DNA from: Pseudomonadota bacterium
GTDB taxonomy: Bacteria > Pseudomonadota > Alphaproteobacteria > Rickettsiales > Midichloriaceae
Assembly (NCBI GenBank): GCA_018242185.1
Contig: JAFECK010000009.1
Coordinates: forward strand, 1-37,954
DNA length: 37,954 nucleotides
Reading direction: 5' to 3'
Position numbers and translations under genes: made by a program. Below, piece by piece: positions 8,163 through 16,600 of the stretch. A model generated the notes under the pieces. That model was not told the origin of the DNA. It worked only from the letters and a program-made list of their open reading frames with translations, and searched no databases. Numbering within the stretch: the first letter of the stretch is position 1; each line of letters opens with the position of its first letter.

Positions 8163-8252
8163 AGTCATCTCCGCGCAGGCGGAGATCCATAACTACAATA
8201 GCCGTAAGTCGCATTATTTTCCAGATTCCCGCCTGTGCGAGAATTACAACGA
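8163..8252. repeat. Dispersed palindromic repeat
   Basis: A GC-rich left arm (CATCTCCGCGCAGGCGGAGA, about 8164-8183) is itself palindromic. It is followed about 40 bases later by a right arm containing TTCCCGCCTGTGCGAGAAT. The type resembles the short interspersed palindromes common in Rickettsiales and other proteobacteria, whose minus-strand translation gives VILAQAGI...DLRLRGDD-like peptides. It accounts for the spurious minus-strand frame here. Confidence 0.55.
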
Positions 8253-8367
8253 GTAATATTAAAAACATCACCATGCAGTAAAATGATTTTTCATGAGGTG
8301 TCCCTGCGGAAATATGGGGTAAAAAACCCCTTGCTCATTGGCAATGCCTTGTGCTATAACCGACCCC

Positions 8368-8458
8368 GGATGGATGGCCGAGCGGTTTATGGCACCGGTC
8401 TTGAAAACCGGCGTACGTTTATAGCGTACCGTGGGTTCGAATCCCACTCCATCCGCCA
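8368..8458 (+). tRNA. tRNA-Ser (anticodon UGA), CCA encoded
   Basis: A complete class II tRNA. The acceptor stem GGATGGA (8368-8374) pairs with TCCATCC (8448-8454), followed by discriminator G and encoded CCA. The anticodon stem CCGGT/ACCGG (8395-8399/8407-8411) encloses a loop with anticodon TGA at 8402-8404. A long variable arm (8412-8430) with complementary GTAC-type sides is diagnostic of tRNA-Ser. The T arm is GTGGG TTCGAAT CCCAC (8431-8447). The integrase gene begins 176 bases downstream, so this tRNA is the probable integration site of the element. Confidence 0.97.
8431..8458 (+). other. Probable left attachment site (attL) in the 3' half of tRNA-Ser
   Basis: P4-type integrases normally recombine in the T-arm and acceptor end of a tRNA gene, leaving the tRNA intact on one side. 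The integrase lies directly downstream here. I searched by eye for a second copy of this 3' segment in the window and found none, so attR is outside the window or degraded. Confidence 0.45.
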
Positions 8459-8633
8459 CCCTCTTTTCTTCTCCCCCTCTTTTTTCCTAATCATTCATAG
8501 CTGTAAACCCCGATAAACACTAACTCTCAAGTGTCGCTAACGTATTGATAGGGTTAAAAATAGTCGTTGACTTCCGGGTGATTTATGGGTAAAAGTGCGG
8601 GTATCAACTTATCTCATAAGAAGTTTTACCCGC

Positions 8634-10553
8634 ATGGCACTAACTGATACCACTATACGTAACGCTAAGCGCCAGGATAAGCAATACAGGCTGGTGGATG
8701 GGGATGGCCTGCATTTGTTAGTTATGCCTAACGGGAGCAAGTATTGGCAACTACGCTACCGTTTTGCGGGTAAAGAAAAGTTATTGGCTCTAGGAGTATA
8801 CCCTACTATCTCTTTGGCCGAGGCCAGAGAAAGGCGTATGGCAGCCCGTAAACAGTTGGCTAACGATATAGACCCTGGACAAGCTAAGAAGGAATCTAAG
8901 CGCCAAGTATTCTTGCAAACCCAGAATAGCTTTGAGCTGGTAGCCCGTGAGTGGCATGAAGGCCGCACATTAGGTTGGACCCCACACCATGCCAAGGATG
9001 TAATAAGACGTCTAGAAATGGATATCTTCCCGCCCCTTGGCAATAGACCCATTAATGAAATAACAGCCCCAGAACTGCTAGAAGCTATCCGATTGATAGA
9101 AAAGCGTGGAGCCATAGACATAGCGCACCGTGCTGTACAAACCTGCGGCCAAATATTTCGGTATGCTATAGCCACTGGCCGTGCTGAGCGTAACCCTGCC
9201 GCAGACCTGAAGGGCGCACTTAGAACGCGCGCTAAGGGTAATTACTCTTACCTAAAGGCTTCCGAATTGCCGGAATTCTTATCTAAACTGGCAGCTTACG
9301 ATGGCCATATCCAAACCAAGCTCGCCTTACGGTTGTTACTACTTACCTTCGTGCGCACAAGCGAATTGCGTGCGGCCGAATGGGTTGAAATAAATTTCGA
9401 GAAGGCTGAGTGGCGTATTCCCGCTGAGAGAATGAAAATGCGTGAACAACATATAGTACCGCTTTCCAGACAAGCTCTGGCCTTATTACAGGAGCTCTAT
9501 GGTTTGACAGGCCACACTCCATATGTATTCCCGGGCCAGAATAATCCCAGCAAGTTCATGAGCGAGAATACCCTGCTCTATGCGATATACCGCATGGGCT
9601 ACCACTCAAGGGCCACTGGCCATGGCTTCCGTGCCACCGCCTCTACAATACTCAACGAACACGGATTCCGTAGCGAGGTTATAGAACGCCAGCTGGCACA
9701 CGCAGAGCGTAACAAGGTACGCGCTAGTTATAACCACGCACAATACCTTCCAGAACGCCAGAAAATGATGCAGTGGTGGGCGGATTACTTAGACAAAGAA
9801 ACGGGTATGGAGCAGCTTATGGAAGTAAGTTTTGTAGACGAGGGCAAAATCCAGGGTGACATTCTCCAGGCTGATATACCTCAAGATCAGCTTCCCGATG
9901 AACAACCGCGCAGAGAGGAAATCGAGATAGATGAAGTATTGGCAAAGTCTGGAGATACTGAATTAGTGACCGTGCTGGATACTAAAGTCGTAAAGGCTCT
10001 ACTAGAACTGGCTAATTTAAAGGCCAACCGTAGCACTGATGTTGTAAAACCGCTTCCGCGTTCACATGGTGTTATGGCGCCCAGTGATGAGGGGGATGTA
10101 CAGCAGGAGCAAGAGCCTTGGGCCCCGCAAGAAGCAGATTTGGATATATATTGGCTATCCCAGGTATTCATGTTCATCTGTTTGGTCCACTATAAATATG
10201 ACCCCAGAGATGACGCCACATTAACTAAAAACCTATCCAACGTTGGCATTGTCCTAGATGGCATGGACGGGGCAAAGAAACGTAGTAACAGAACGTTCTA
10301 TACTACATTAGAAGTGGCATGCGACAGGATGAAGCTCGAACCGCCGGATAAAGATACCATACGTTATTACTTAAGGCAGGGAGTATTTGTGACTCTAGGA
10401 AAATGTATGCCCATCAAGAGCCAACAAAGGGTTAAAATGAAAAAGAGCATCTATAAGCTTGTGGGCATCGTTGTAAGAGATAAGTTTTTAGATGATTTTT
10501 ATGATATCCCGAAACATATACCCCATAAATTACTGCGGTTTCTTAAGGACTAA
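8634..10553 (+). CDS. P4-type tyrosine integrase with long C-terminal extension
   Basis: Site-specific recombinase. I chose ATG 8634 because MALTDTTIRNAK is the standard start of this family. The frame is open 13 codons further upstream to 8595. Numbering from 8595: the N-terminal DUF4102-like arm-binding domain is about 14-110, the core-binding domain about 115-210, and the catalytic domain about 215-395. Catalytic residues are R254 (FVRTSEL), H343 and R346 (HGFR), H369 (LAHAE) and nucleophile Y379 (RASYNH). Ordinary members end near residue 410. This one continues to 652 with an acidic linker (about 405-530) and a folded-looking C-terminal domain (about 530-652) that I do not recognise. It sits downstream of tRNA-Ser and upstream of an AlpA-like gene, the usual order in integrative elements. 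Confidence 0.93.
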   Translation: MALTDTTIRNAKRQDKQYRLVDGDGLHLLVMPNGSKYWQLRYRFAGKEKLLALGVYPTISLAEARERRMAARKQLANDIDPGQAKKESKRQVFLQTQNSFELVAREWHEGRTLGWTPHHAKDVIRRLEMDIFPPLGNRPINEITAPELLEAIRLIEKRGAIDIAHRAVQTCGQIFRYAIATGRAERNPAADLKGALRTRAKGNYSYLKASELPEFLSKLAAYDGHIQTKLALRLLLLTFVRTSELRAAEWVEINFEKAEWRIPAERMKMREQHIVPLSRQALALLQELYGLTGHTPYVFPGQNNPSKFMSENTLLYAIYRMGYHSRATGHGFRATASTILNEHGFRSEVIERQLAHAERNKVRASYNHAQYLPERQKMMQWWADYLDKETGMEQLMEVSFVDEGKIQGDILQADIPQDQLPDEQPRREEIEIDEVLAKSGDTELVTVLDTKVVKALLELANLKANRSTDVVKPLPRSHGVMAPSDEGDVQQEQEPWAPQEADLDIYWLSQVFMFICLVHYKYDPRDDATLTKNLSNVGIVLDGMDGAKKRSNRTFYTTLEVACDRMKLEPPDKDTIRYYLRQGVFVTLGKCMPIKSQQRVKMKKSIYKLVGIVVRDKFLDDFYDIPKHIPHKLLRFLKD

Positions 10554-10565
10554 TATTTTAAAAAA

Positions 10566-10587
10566 GTTAAGGGGAATTCCTCTTAAC
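10566..10587. terminator. Hairpin after integrase
   Basis: GTTAAGGGG (10566-10574), loop AATT, CCTCTTAAC (10579-10587) form a stem of nine pairs with one G-T wobble. It is flanked on the left by six A residues, which is a U-tract on the minus strand. It could terminate transcripts from either side. There is no T-run on the plus-strand side, so termination after the integrase is uncertain, and an operator role is also possible. Confidence 0.4.
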
Positions 10588-10603
10588 GCAAACCTGGTCT
10601 ACA

Positions 10604-10651
10604 TAGAATTTCCTAATCCACTAATGGATAAAATTAATTAGGAGAATTCTA
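10604..10651 (+). promoter_or_regulatory. Inverted-repeat leader covering the ribosome binding site of the AlpA-like gene
   Basis: TAGAATTTCCTAAT (10604-10617) is complementary, with one bulge, to ATTAGGAGAATTCTA (10637-10651). The right arm contains the Shine-Dalgarno AGGAG and the first base of the start codon. A small nested stem ATCCA/TGGAT (10616-10620/10625-10629) lies in the loop. As RNA it would hide the ribosome binding site. As DNA it could be an operator for autoregulation. Confidence 0.5.
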
Positions 10652-10872
10652 TGTTAAGTAACAAAGAAATTACACTACCAGAAACCGGCTTTATCCGGCT
10701 TCCGACAATATTAAAGCTTATACCCGTAAGCAAAACTACCTGGTGGGCAGGTGTAAAAACCGGCCGCTTTCCGAAATCGGTAAAGCTTGGGCCACGGGTT
10801 ACTGCTTGGCGGGTTGAGGAAATCAGAGAGCTGATTGCCACCTTCAATAACACTAATAATAGCGGGAGATAA
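10651..10872 (+). CDS. AlpA-family helix-turn-helix regulator / excisionase
   Basis: A 73-aa DNA-binding protein. FIRLPTILKLIPVSKTTWW (residues 14-32) is the typical AlpA start of a MerR-like winged helix: a residue string that selects the recognition helix, followed by GRFPKSVKLGPR and AWRVEEIRELI. In P4-like elements AlpA activates integrase expression or acts as excisionase. A strong Shine-Dalgarno (AGGAG) lies six bases before the ATG but is inside an inverted repeat. The stop is followed after three bases by the next ATG, so the next gene is co-transcribed. Confidence 0.9.
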   Translation: MLSNKEITLPETGFIRLPTILKLIPVSKTTWWAGVKTGRFPKSVKLGPRVTAWRVEEIRELIATFNNTNNSGR

Positions 10873-10875
10873 GAT

Positions 10876-11346
10876 ATGCAACAGAATACGCAGCATTTTA
10901 GTTTTGAAGAATGCCTGAGTATGCATGGCATACCGCAGCCACCTAGACCTATAGTACATGGTAGGTTTACTAGGTGGGGCCCTAAAAACCGCTATTACGC
11001 TATACGTGTCGGTGATGGTATACACTTTGGGGACTGGGGTAATGATATAGAATACACCTGGTTTCCGCAAAGAGATAAGCCATTCGCTGATGCAGAACGA
11101 AAAGCGCATAAAGCAGCTATCGCAAAAGCTATGGCGGATGAGAAGGCGGAAAAAGCCAAACGACATGAGGCAGCAGCTATCAAAGCCAATTACATATGGC
11201 AAAGATGTGAGAAGGACCCGGATAAGGTTGTCAAGCACCCATATTTGGTTAAAAAGCAGGTGCAGCCGCATGGAATAGGCATTTACAAGCAGTCCATCGT
11301 TATCCCCATTATGGATATCGCAGGGAATATATGCAGCCTCCAGTAA
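10876..11346 (+). pseudogene. Primase-like protein, N-terminal piece (interrupted before its Toprim core)
   Basis: This 156-aa fragment begins with a strong GGGAG ribosome binding site. It contains a WGPKNRYYAI...GDWG segment, an Ala/Lys-rich helix (about residues 74-100), and the block HPYLVKKQVQPHGI, then SIVIPIMDIAGNICSLQ. The last block is what precedes the Toprim catalytic core in the primase-like proteins of P4-type elements (VIPxxDxxGxxxSLQ). The TAA at 11344-11346 follows at once. The same frame reads on without another stop into the DUF927 ORF. The Toprim core expected between them is missing, so this looks like an internal deletion plus nonsense codon. A stand-alone short protein is possible but less likely. 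Confidence 0.7.
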
Positions 11347-11382
11347 ATACACGAAGGCGAAGATGTAGTCAAAGCCCAATTA

Positions 11383-13170
11383 TTGCAGGTCAATGACAAC
11401 AGCGCAGCCATACCGCCTACTGGATTTGAGCTGAGAAATGAGGGCTTATACTTTGGTGAAGATGAGAAGGACTGGGTTTGCTCAGCCATAAAGGTACTGG
11501 CTTATACACGTGATGAGCATAGTGCCAATTGGGGTAGGCTAGTAAGCTTTGAAGACCTGGACGGCTATCTGCATACTTTGGTCATAGCTATGGACCTAAT
11601 GATTGGGGACTGCTCTGAGCTGTATTCTCTATTGCTATCGCACGGGCTTAGGGTTAATACCAAGCGCAGTATTAGAAATAAGCTGCCGGAGTACCTGCAG
11701 AATATTAAGCTTAGCGTTAAGGCTTTATGCACCTCGCGAATCGGTTGGCATGGAGATTACTTCATATTGCCGGAAGGAGCGATACCACCGACTGGCACTA
11801 TCTACTTGCAGACCGATAACCATAACTTCGCTGGCTTCAAGGCCTCAAGAACGCTGGAGGAATGGCAGGATAACGTCGCCAAGCCTTGCCAGAGCAATAG
11901 CAGGTTGATATTTGCAATATGCTGTGCTTTTGCGTCACCTCTGATGCCTTCGCTCAATGCCGAAAGTGGCGGTTTTAACCTTAAAGGTACTAGCTCTATA
12001 GGCAAAAGTACGGCCTTACATGTTGCCGCCTCTGTCTGGGGTAGTCCTAAGTATACCCAGCAGTGGAAGGCGATTAGTAACGCTCTAGAAGCTGTAGCGG
12101 AAGCTCATAACAACGCCTTGCTGTGTCTAGATGAGCTAGGCCAGATAGATGGCAAGGATGCGGCGGAAATCGCTTATATGCTGGCTAATGGCTCTGGTAA
12201 GAATAGGCTGAGAGCTCGGGGCGGGCTACAGAAGCGGTTTGAGTGGCAGCTGATGTTCTTAAGCACGGGAGAGATTTCGATTAGCGACAAGGTTTATGAC
12301 GCTGGCAAAAAAGCGCCTGCTGGCATATTAACCCGTATAGTTGATATTCCGGCTGACCCGCGTAAAGGCCATGGAATCTTCGATACCGTAGGTGCTTTCG
12401 ACAATGGCAACCGCCTAGCGCACCACCTAAAAGAGCAGGTGGCGCGGTATTATGGGACCCCCATACGCAAGTACCTCCACCAACTGGCCTTAAACAAGGA
12501 ACAGCTGGTCAAGGTAGCTGAGCGAGCAAACCAAGAATTCCTCTCCAAGTATGTGAAGGAAGGAGTCGATGGGCAGGTGCAAAGAGTTGCGAGGCGCTTT
12601 GCTATGCTAGTAACTGCAGGCTATTTGGCCATAGATTATCATATTCTACCGTATACTAAAGAGGAAGTCCTGACTGCTATCGGCGAGTGTTTCCAGGCGT
12701 GGCTTGAGGAAAGAGGCACTACTGGGGCGTATGAGCTGGAACACGCTATCAAACAGGTGCGTGGCTTCTTCCAGACTCATGCCTCTAGTAGATTTGCTGT
12801 GATGCCTTCTGATTACGAAATGGAAGACCCTTTTGCTAATTCTACGCAAGACAAAATCATCAACCAGGCAGGATTTAAGCGTAAGACCGCTACAGGAGAT
12901 TACGAATTCTTTGTATTCCCAGAGACTTTCCGTAAAGAAGTCTGCCAAGGATTGAATCCGATTCTGGTCTGCCATGAGCTAGAAAAACTCGGCATCTTGA
13001 AGCGTGGTAGTAAAAAGAAGTTCACCAAATCCCAGCGGTTACCTACTGGCAAAGCTTATGTATACCATTTGCTTCCTAATATACTTACCGAGCCGGATGA
13101 TAACCTGGACGCAGAAGTGGGTAATGATAATTCTGGGGGTGACGGGGGCGACAAGGGGCGACATAATTAG
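11383..13170 (+). CDS. DUF927-type helicase/primase ATPase of the element
   Basis: A 595-aa protein read from TTG 11383. It is in frame with the preceding 156-aa piece, and the real start is uncertain. GFELRNEGLYF near residue 14 opens the DUF927 domain. Walker A reads GTSSIGKST (about 203-211), and Walker B reads ALLCLDELGQ (about 246-255). The block LARGSGKNRLRARGG-like (here MLANGSGKNRLRARG) and the downstream GILTRIVDIPAD are also family features. The C-terminal 200 residues are a helical region of the type found after DUF927. In P4-like elements it drives self-replication from nearby iterons, which begin inside the 3' end of this gene. Without a Toprim domain it has lost the primase part, but the ATPase frame is intact. 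Confidence 0.88.
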   Translation: MQVNDNSAAIPPTGFELRNEGLYFGEDEKDWVCSAIKVLAYTRDEHSANWGRLVSFEDLDGYLHTLVIAMDLMIGDCSELYSLLLSHGLRVNTKRSIRNKLPEYLQNIKLSVKALCTSRIGWHGDYFILPEGAIPPTGTIYLQTDNHNFAGFKASRTLEEWQDNVAKPCQSNSRLIFAICCAFASPLMPSLNAESGGFNLKGTSSIGKSTALHVAASVWGSPKYTQQWKAISNALEAVAEAHNNALLCLDELGQIDGKDAAEIAYMLANGSGKNRLRARGGLQKRFEWQLMFLSTGEISISDKVYDAGKKAPAGILTRIVDIPADPRKGHGIFDTVGAFDNGNRLAHHLKEQVARYYGTPIRKYLHQLALNKEQLVKVAERANQEFLSKYVKEGVDGQVQRVARRFAMLVTAGYLAIDYHILPYTKEEVLTAIGECFQAWLEERGTTGAYELEHAIKQVRGFFQTHASSRFAVMPSDYEMEDPFANSTQDKIINQAGFKRKTATGDYEFFVFPETFRKEVCQGLNPILVCHELEKLGILKRGSKKKFTKSQRLPTGKAYVYHLLPNILTEPDDNLDAEVGNDNSGGDGGDKGRHN

Positions 13171-13217
13171 GTGAACCTTGAAAATAGCTTATTGGGGGCG
13201 ACATGTCTTGTCACCCC
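13136..13217. repeat. G-rich iteron cluster, probable replication origin (left copy)
   Basis: The core GGGGCGACA occurs at 13145-13153, 13155-13163 and 13195-13203. A related GGGGGTGAC starts at 13136, and the inverted form TGTCACCCC is at 13209-13217. The last two face each other as a hairpin around TGTCT. The cluster starts in the last codons of the DUF927 gene. Coliphage P4 replicates from short repeats bound by its primase-helicase, and the location here suggests the same role. The binding itself is inferred. Confidence 0.55.
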
Positions 13218-13326
13218 TTACCGAATGGCCGAGGGAGTACGGGGATGCCAGAAGACATCGTTCTGGGTTATCTGCCCCTCTCTTGGCCTTAACTATATGC
13301 GGCTAATATAGCGGGATTAAGAGTGA

Positions 13327-13354
13327 TGGCGCCCCCGGCACCCCCTGTTACCCC
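13327..13354 (+). repeat. C-rich repeat, copy 1 (matches 20723-20745)
   Basis: Positions 13332-13354 (starting CCCCCGGCACCCCCTGTTAC) match 20723-20745 with two differences. The preceding TGGCGCCCCC is found in inverse at 20686-20695 and 22321-22330. The two copies bracket the NACHT and ubiquitin-like genes. Confidence 0.6.
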
Positions 13355-13573
13355 TTGAAAATGGGGAAGTGTTTAATGGATAGACTTGGATTACCTCCGG
13401 TAGAGAGCAATTTTTCACGGCTTTTGTTTCTCTAGCTGGCGACTTAATTTATTAAGTTTTACATTAACCTATTGATTTTCCTGGACTTTGTAAAATAACG
13501 AAAAAATTTTACAACTATGAGTTGACTTATGAAATAGCAGGTATAAGGTCGTTGGTGTTAGAGGATGTGGTAA

Positions 13574-13604
13574 CGAGATAGTGCTATTCTATAGAACTAT
13601 CTCG
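13574..13604. promoter_or_regulatory. Inverted repeat upstream of NACHT gene
   Basis: CGAGATAGT (13574-13582) and ACTATCTCG (13596-13604) are perfect nine-base complements around a 13-base loop. They end 69 bases before the start codon at 13673. The position suits an operator or a transcript leader hairpin. No regulator can be named. Confidence 0.4.
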
Positions 13605-13672
13605 GAATATGCGCATTATCTAGTACTGGCTCACTCTGATGTGTTCAACAAATAACATTAAGTGAGGCTTTT

Positions 13673-16600
13673 ATGCATAATCCAAAGCAAATGATAGGAC
13701 ACAATGAGAAGGCGCATAACGGACGCTCAAGAGAACGAGAAGAAATATCGCTGAAATTACGAAATTATTATAAAAATCAGGAATATAGCAATTTACAAAG
13801 ATTTGTAACTGGGCAGAAATACCCTATATCTCAAGCATATGTTGGGTTAGTTATTAAGGTTGATACGACGGTAGACAAGGAAAGCAGCGTAAATACGGTA
13901 AGTGGAGAAGAACAAGTTTTGCAACAAGTGAAAAAGGTTGTCGCAGTCGAGGATATTTTTGCGCCCATTAGCGGTAAAACAGTGAAAAAGGTGGTCGTCT
14001 ATGGAGAAGCTGGCTCTGGGAAAAGTACATTATGTAAACGTATAGTGACAGAGTGGGGGGAGAATAAACTGTGGGCGGATAATTTTGAAGCTGTCATAAG
14101 CTTATCTTTAACAAAGCTAATTTCTGGCTATAATCCCAGCAGCCCCCTCAATATGGCGCAGGTAGTGCGAGAGCAGTGTTTCGACGATGGCCTGAATTTA
14201 CCTTCTTTAAGCGCTATAGAAAATTATTTAACTACTCATCAGGAAAAAATTCTGCTTGTTTTGGATGGATATGATGAAATTGCTGCTGAGATTGACCGAC
14301 ATGTGGGCTTGAAAACGCTTCTCTGTTTCTGGATGAGACAAAATAGCATGTGTGTCATCATAACGTCACGGCCAGTTGAAATCACTCAGATTGGAGGTGA
14401 GCCAGCCAAATTTGATAAGCGTATCGAAAGTGCTGGTTTTACGCCTGATAATATAATAAATTATGTAGAAAAATTCAGTCAGCATCATAGCCAAGAATTG
14501 TTAGCATTTCTCAGGTCTCATCCAAGTATATGGAGCTTAGCACATAACCCAATGCACTTGGATATGCTGATTAGTATTTGGAAACCTGAATATATAAGAC
14601 GTGAATCTTATACGAAAAGCTGGCTTTATAGCGAAATCAAGCAAAGGCTAATCGAAAGGTATTTATTAGAAAGAAAACAAATAGATGTTAATACTTTATT
14701 GCAGGAAGAATTAGTAGCTAAAGCCAAGCATCTAGAAACAACCTTAGAAGAGTTAGCGCTCGCAGGATTCACTAATAACCACAGCAAGTTACCCGCCAAG
14801 CTTGTGCAAAAGGTGCTGTCCGATCTATCCCATAAACTTGAGGGGACCAATGATTTGTTTGCTGAAGTATTACAAAGTGGTTTTGTAACTACTGAAGGGA
14901 ATTTTCGTTTTGAACGTGATAAAAATTTGGCATTCCTTCATACTACATTTCAAGAATATTACGCAGCTCAAGCAATTGTTCGCGGTTTCATAGCTTTCAA
15001 TGGACCAGAGTACTATAGAGCGATGAAATTATTAAAAGAGCAAAAGTATTTGCTACAATACGAATTAGTATGGCCTTTTGTTGCGGGTATGCTATATGAA
15101 CACGGGCGGACTTATGATAACTTTTTACCACTACTGAAATTTTGGAATATTTTTGAATCTGATCCCAGAGAATTGATTGGCCAAAGACATGCCTATTTGA
15201 ACATCAAGCTGCTAGATGAATGTGCTGTAGATAGCACTTTACCAGGGTTAGATGTGATACATAAACAGGTCAACAGGTGGCTAAAATACAGTCTAGGCCT
15301 AACTCATATGAGGATATTCTCTACTTTATGGGATGCATTGGCTAGCACAGCTATCTTGAAATACCACCAAAGTACATATGCACTCTTACTAGAATATATG
15401 AACAATGGAGCAAGTGGTGCGAAATATGCTGCTACTGTACTGCTGGAGCGTTTAGGTATAGACATTAATAAGCATACTGCGTTTAAAAAATCAGCAATTC
15501 AAATGCTGCAGCATAAGAAGGATTATGTGCGATGGGGGGCATACAGGGTATTGGAGCGCTTAGCAAAGCTAGAAAATGATGAGTATAGACTGATTATTGA
15601 GATGCTAAAAAACCAAGATGCTCAGATCAGAAGGGTAGCTGCAGCGGTCTTGGCTGAAAGTATTACGCCAAAAGAAGAAGCTCTAGTAATGGAATTACTA
15701 AAATACTTAGAAGATCCAGAGTTTCAGGTGCAAGCAGCGATTGCTGATATAATTAATAAGAATGCTCCTAAAAATAATGAAAAAATTTTAAAGCAGTTGT
15801 TTAGTATGTTGCAATCTTCTGACAGTAACACTGTATATTTAGCGATGTCAATTTTACCTAATGTTATAGAAAAAGGTAATGTAGAATGTATAACTCATTT
15901 AAGTAAGGTAGCATTACAGAGACGTGATGAAGGTACTAGAGTTGCTGCTACAAAAACCATAGGCTCTATAGCGAATCCTGGGGATAAAGCGACTATAGAT
16001 CACTTAAAAACAATATTCTTATTAGGTAACGGCGACCAAGTTGAAATTGCTGCAGTAGAGGTGTTAAGCTCTATAGCAAATCAGGGTCATAGTGAAGTAA
16101 TTGAACTTTTGAATACTTGGTTTAATACAAGAAGCGGGCCAGTAAAAGAAGCTATTCGAATTGCTTTAAGTAAAATAAGTGTAATGCATAATCAAAGTAG
16201 TGATAAGCAGGCATTAGAGGAAGCAAGTCTTCTTAGATCGCCACATATAACCAGTAATTATGCGTCTAGTAGTATAGGCAGGTATATGGAGAATCCTATA
16301 AAAATAGAAGATTTGCTAAAGGTCATAGAACAAAGTAATAGAACTCATAAGATTAGTGCGCTCAGTACTTTGCATAGACTTGTTGGCTCTAAGCTAGCAT
16401 CAGATTTGGTGCCCAAGATTTGGGCTATATGTACTGATACCTTAATTGATGCCGATTATAACGAAGATGATGGATTAGTTAAAGCTATTACAGATGTGAT
16501 GGCCAAGCTAGTTTTAAAGAATTACAATGAATTATTGTCAACTGCTTTTTTTAGTGAGAGATTGGTTGGTATTGTAGGAAAAAACTGGCCAGTATTAAGA

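Larger units (their letters stand above)
7934..8367. other. Intergenic region before tRNA-Ser
   Basis: Between the dipeptidase remnant and tRNA-Ser there is no long gene. The region holds a promoter-like pair at 7998-8027, a 28-codon microprotein at 8054-8140, and a palindromic repeat around 8163-8252. These are listed separately. The open frame on the minus strand at 8068-8274 is a by-product of the repeat. Confidence 0.6.
13171..13672. other. Intergenic region between DUF927 gene and NACHT gene
   Basis: This roughly 500-bp stretch holds no gene. The left part has the iteron copies (to 13217) and another half-repeat: CCCCCGGCACCCCCTGTTAC starts at 13332 and recurs with few changes at 20723-20745. 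TGGCGCCCCC at 13327-13336 recurs inverted at 20686 and 22321. The right part becomes AT-rich and holds an inverted repeat at 13574-13604, likely controlling the gene at 13673. Confidence 0.6.

Noticed and set aside
8068-8274. Minus-strand 68-aa frame
   Set aside because: It is produced by the palindromic repeat and overlaps the better supported 28-codon gene.
8268-8459. Minus-strand open frame over tRNA-Ser
   Set aside because: It is the reverse reading of the tRNA and its flank, a common annotation artefact.
10711-11379. Long minus-strand frame of 222 aa
   Set aside because: It runs opposite to the AlpA-like and primase-like genes, which have strong RBSs and clear families. It is a shadow.
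13136-13217. CRISPR array
   Set aside because: The repeats are short, irregularly spaced and occur in both orientations, unlike CRISPR. No cas genes are present.
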